Shown here: positions 4,344 to 5,172 of the stretch, in pieces | Layout of the letters: each line of letters opens with the position of its first letter | Numbering within the stretch: the first letter of the stretch is position 1 | NCBI GenBank assembly: GCA_964583095.1 | Contig: CAZOVB010000133.1 | Coordinates: 1-5,172 of the forward strand | DNA from: CAZOVB01 sp964583095 | GTDB taxonomy: Bacteria > Planctomycetota > Phycisphaerae > SM23-33 | Direction of reading: 5' to 3' | DNA length: 5,172 nucleotides | Translations under genes and position numbers: made by a program | The notes under the pieces: model-generated | What the model was told of the DNA's origin: nothing | Seen by the model: the letters and a program-made list of their open reading frames with translations, nothing else | The model's database searches: none

Positions 4344-5130
4344 ACACCTGGAGTTCGCAACGCTTTTCGGGCGCGGGCACCTGGTCGGCCAGCGGCACGG
4401 CGTGGTCGGCCGCACGGTAGGCGTTACGGCGTCCCGTATTGTCGCCGTGGCGGATGGTGCTGTGCTTGGCGATGTGCGTCACCGGGGAGGGGTCGATAAA
4501 ATACATTTTGCGTCCCATCCGGTTCATCACCTTGCCGATCGCGGTGTCGCTGTTGGCGATGATTTCCGGATTGTCGCGTCGCTTTTGGATGACCGCCTTG
4601 CTGCGGCTGCGTGGCGGGGCACCGGTCCAGTTGCGAGCGGTCGCGCTGTCGACGACTCGCTGCAAAATGCGGCGATCAAAGACCAGTGCGCAAGCCCCCC
4701 ATAGGCTCCACGTGTGGATGCGATTGACGCCGGCCGGCCGCAGCGACTTATCGGCGCTGCGGATGGTGTAATGCTTCGGCGTGTAGAGGCTGACGAAGCC
4801 AGCCAGCGGATCCGGCCACAGGATCGATTCGGTGAAGGTGCGGCTGTCGGGATGAAACAGCGAATCGTCTTGGACCGAAAGGATCCATTCTGCATCGGTG
4901 TTTTCCAGCGTCCATCGCATCGAGTGCAGCCAATTGTGCCAAACGCCGCGCCTGTTTTCGTTCTGCACCGTAAAGCAATCGGTCTCGGTCGCTCCGGGTT
5001 CGGCAAAAATGATCGGCTCCCATCCACACGCTCGCACCGATTCGACGCACCGACGCAAGGTGCAGTCGCGTCGCGGGGCGGTGGTGATTGCGACCGCCCA
5101 GCGGCCATTGCCGGCGGCGTATTTTGTCAT
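4342..5130 (-). CDS. Glycosyltransferase, GT-A type (family uncertain)
   Basis: This is a 262-aa protein. Residues about 11-45 (WAVAITTAPR, then TLRRCVESVRACGWEPIIFA) show the first strand-helix-strand of a GT-A nucleotide-sugar fold, with the Thr-Ala-Pro-Arg loop where the nucleotide binds. WILSVQDDSLF (82-92) carries the metal-binding acidic pair Asp88-Asp89 at the end of a strand, equivalent to DxD. WSLWGACALVFDRRIL (141-156) is the acceptor-side strand seen in many GT-A enzymes. NSDTAIGKVM (193-202), with Asp195 as a candidate base, is followed by YFIDPSPVTHIAKHSTI (210-226), a 'P..v.H.g..S' ending seen in GT25/GT54-like and GT2-like enzymes. The tail from about 235 is probably disordered. 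GGGGAG (5136-5141) precedes the ATG by five bases. It is the upstream partner of the two-domain enzyme. Donor, acceptor and exact CAZy family cannot be decided by eye. Confidence 0.82.
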   Translation of the reverse strand: MTKYAAGNGRWAVAITTAPRRDCTLRRCVESVRACGWEPIIFAEPGATETDCFTVQNENRRGVWHNWLHSMRWTLENTDAEWILSVQDDSLFHPDSRTFTESILWPDPLAGFVSLYTPKHYTIRSADKSLRPAGVNRIHTWSLWGACALVFDRRILQRVVDSATARNWTGAPPRSRSKAVIQKRRDNPEIIANSDTAIGKVMNRMGRKMYFIDPSPVTHIAKHSTIRHGDNTGRRNAYRAADHAVPLADQVPAPEKRCELQV

Positions 5131-5171
5131 GCCGTCTCCCCGCTCTGAGCGGATGCGGGTTTTGCAGCGCC
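5127..5171 (-). CDS. C-terminal tail of an upstream leftward gene (partial)
   Basis: On the - strand one frame entering from the right edge reads GAAKPASAQSGETA and stops at TGA. That TGA overlaps the ATG of the 262-aa glycosyltransferase as ATGA. Such four-base overlaps are typical of tightly coupled operon genes, and an Ala/Pro/Ser-rich end is common for protein C-termini. With only 14 codons visible no product can be named. Another frame is also open to the edge, so this gene is plausible but unproven. Confidence 0.42.
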   Translation of the reverse strand, partial: GAAKPASAQSGETA

Positions 5172-5172
5172 G

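Noticed and set aside
4714..5148. Open + frame of 144 codons opposite the 262-aa glycosyltransferase
   Set aside because: Antisense shadow; the - strand frame shows GT-A motifs and a good ribosome binding site.

Overview
This GC-rich window looks like part of an integrated mobile element or prophage, probably in a planctomycete (a Pirellulaceae-like host is my best guess). I infer that host from the wording of the small winged-HTH protein, the palindromic intergenic element and the overall gene style. No ribosomal or other phylogenetic marker is present, so the taxonomy is an inference only.

Left part (1-2468, all on the + strand). The window opens inside a gene whose last 34 codons read like the C-terminus of a tyrosine recombinase (phage-type integrase). 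Next come a predicted secreted protein of 293 aa, a 31-aa microprotein whose ATG directly abuts the previous stop, and a 90-aa MerR/excisionase-like winged-HTH protein. Three more small proteins follow: a 127-aa unknown, a 102-aa MazG-like NTP pyrophosphohydrolase and a 77-aa unknown that overlaps the MazG-like gene by 8 nt. An imperfect ~30-bp repeat stands in front of both the 127-aa gene and the MazG-like gene.

Middle (2469-2589). A 121-bp gap separates the rightward genes from a convergent leftward operon. A long interrupted palindrome (2498-2554) occupies most of it and may mark or terminate the convergent boundary.

Right part (2590-5172, all on the - strand). Two glycosyltransferase genes lie in one operon. 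The upstream gene (4342-5130) encodes a 262-aa GT-A-type enzyme. Nine bases downstream is a 580-aa fusion of a GT4-like GT-B domain and a GT8-like GT-A domain, joined by a His-Pro-Pro repeat linker. At the right edge the tail of a further leftward gene appears to overlap the 262-aa gene by ATGA, so the operon probably extends beyond the window.

Taken together, the + strand carries recombination and regulatory functions, a nucleotide-pool enzyme and small unknowns, as is usual for phages and integrative elements. The - strand carries a surface-glycan or glycosylation cassette with three glycosyltransferase domains in two genes. No tRNA, rRNA, CRISPR array or insertion sequence is visible.
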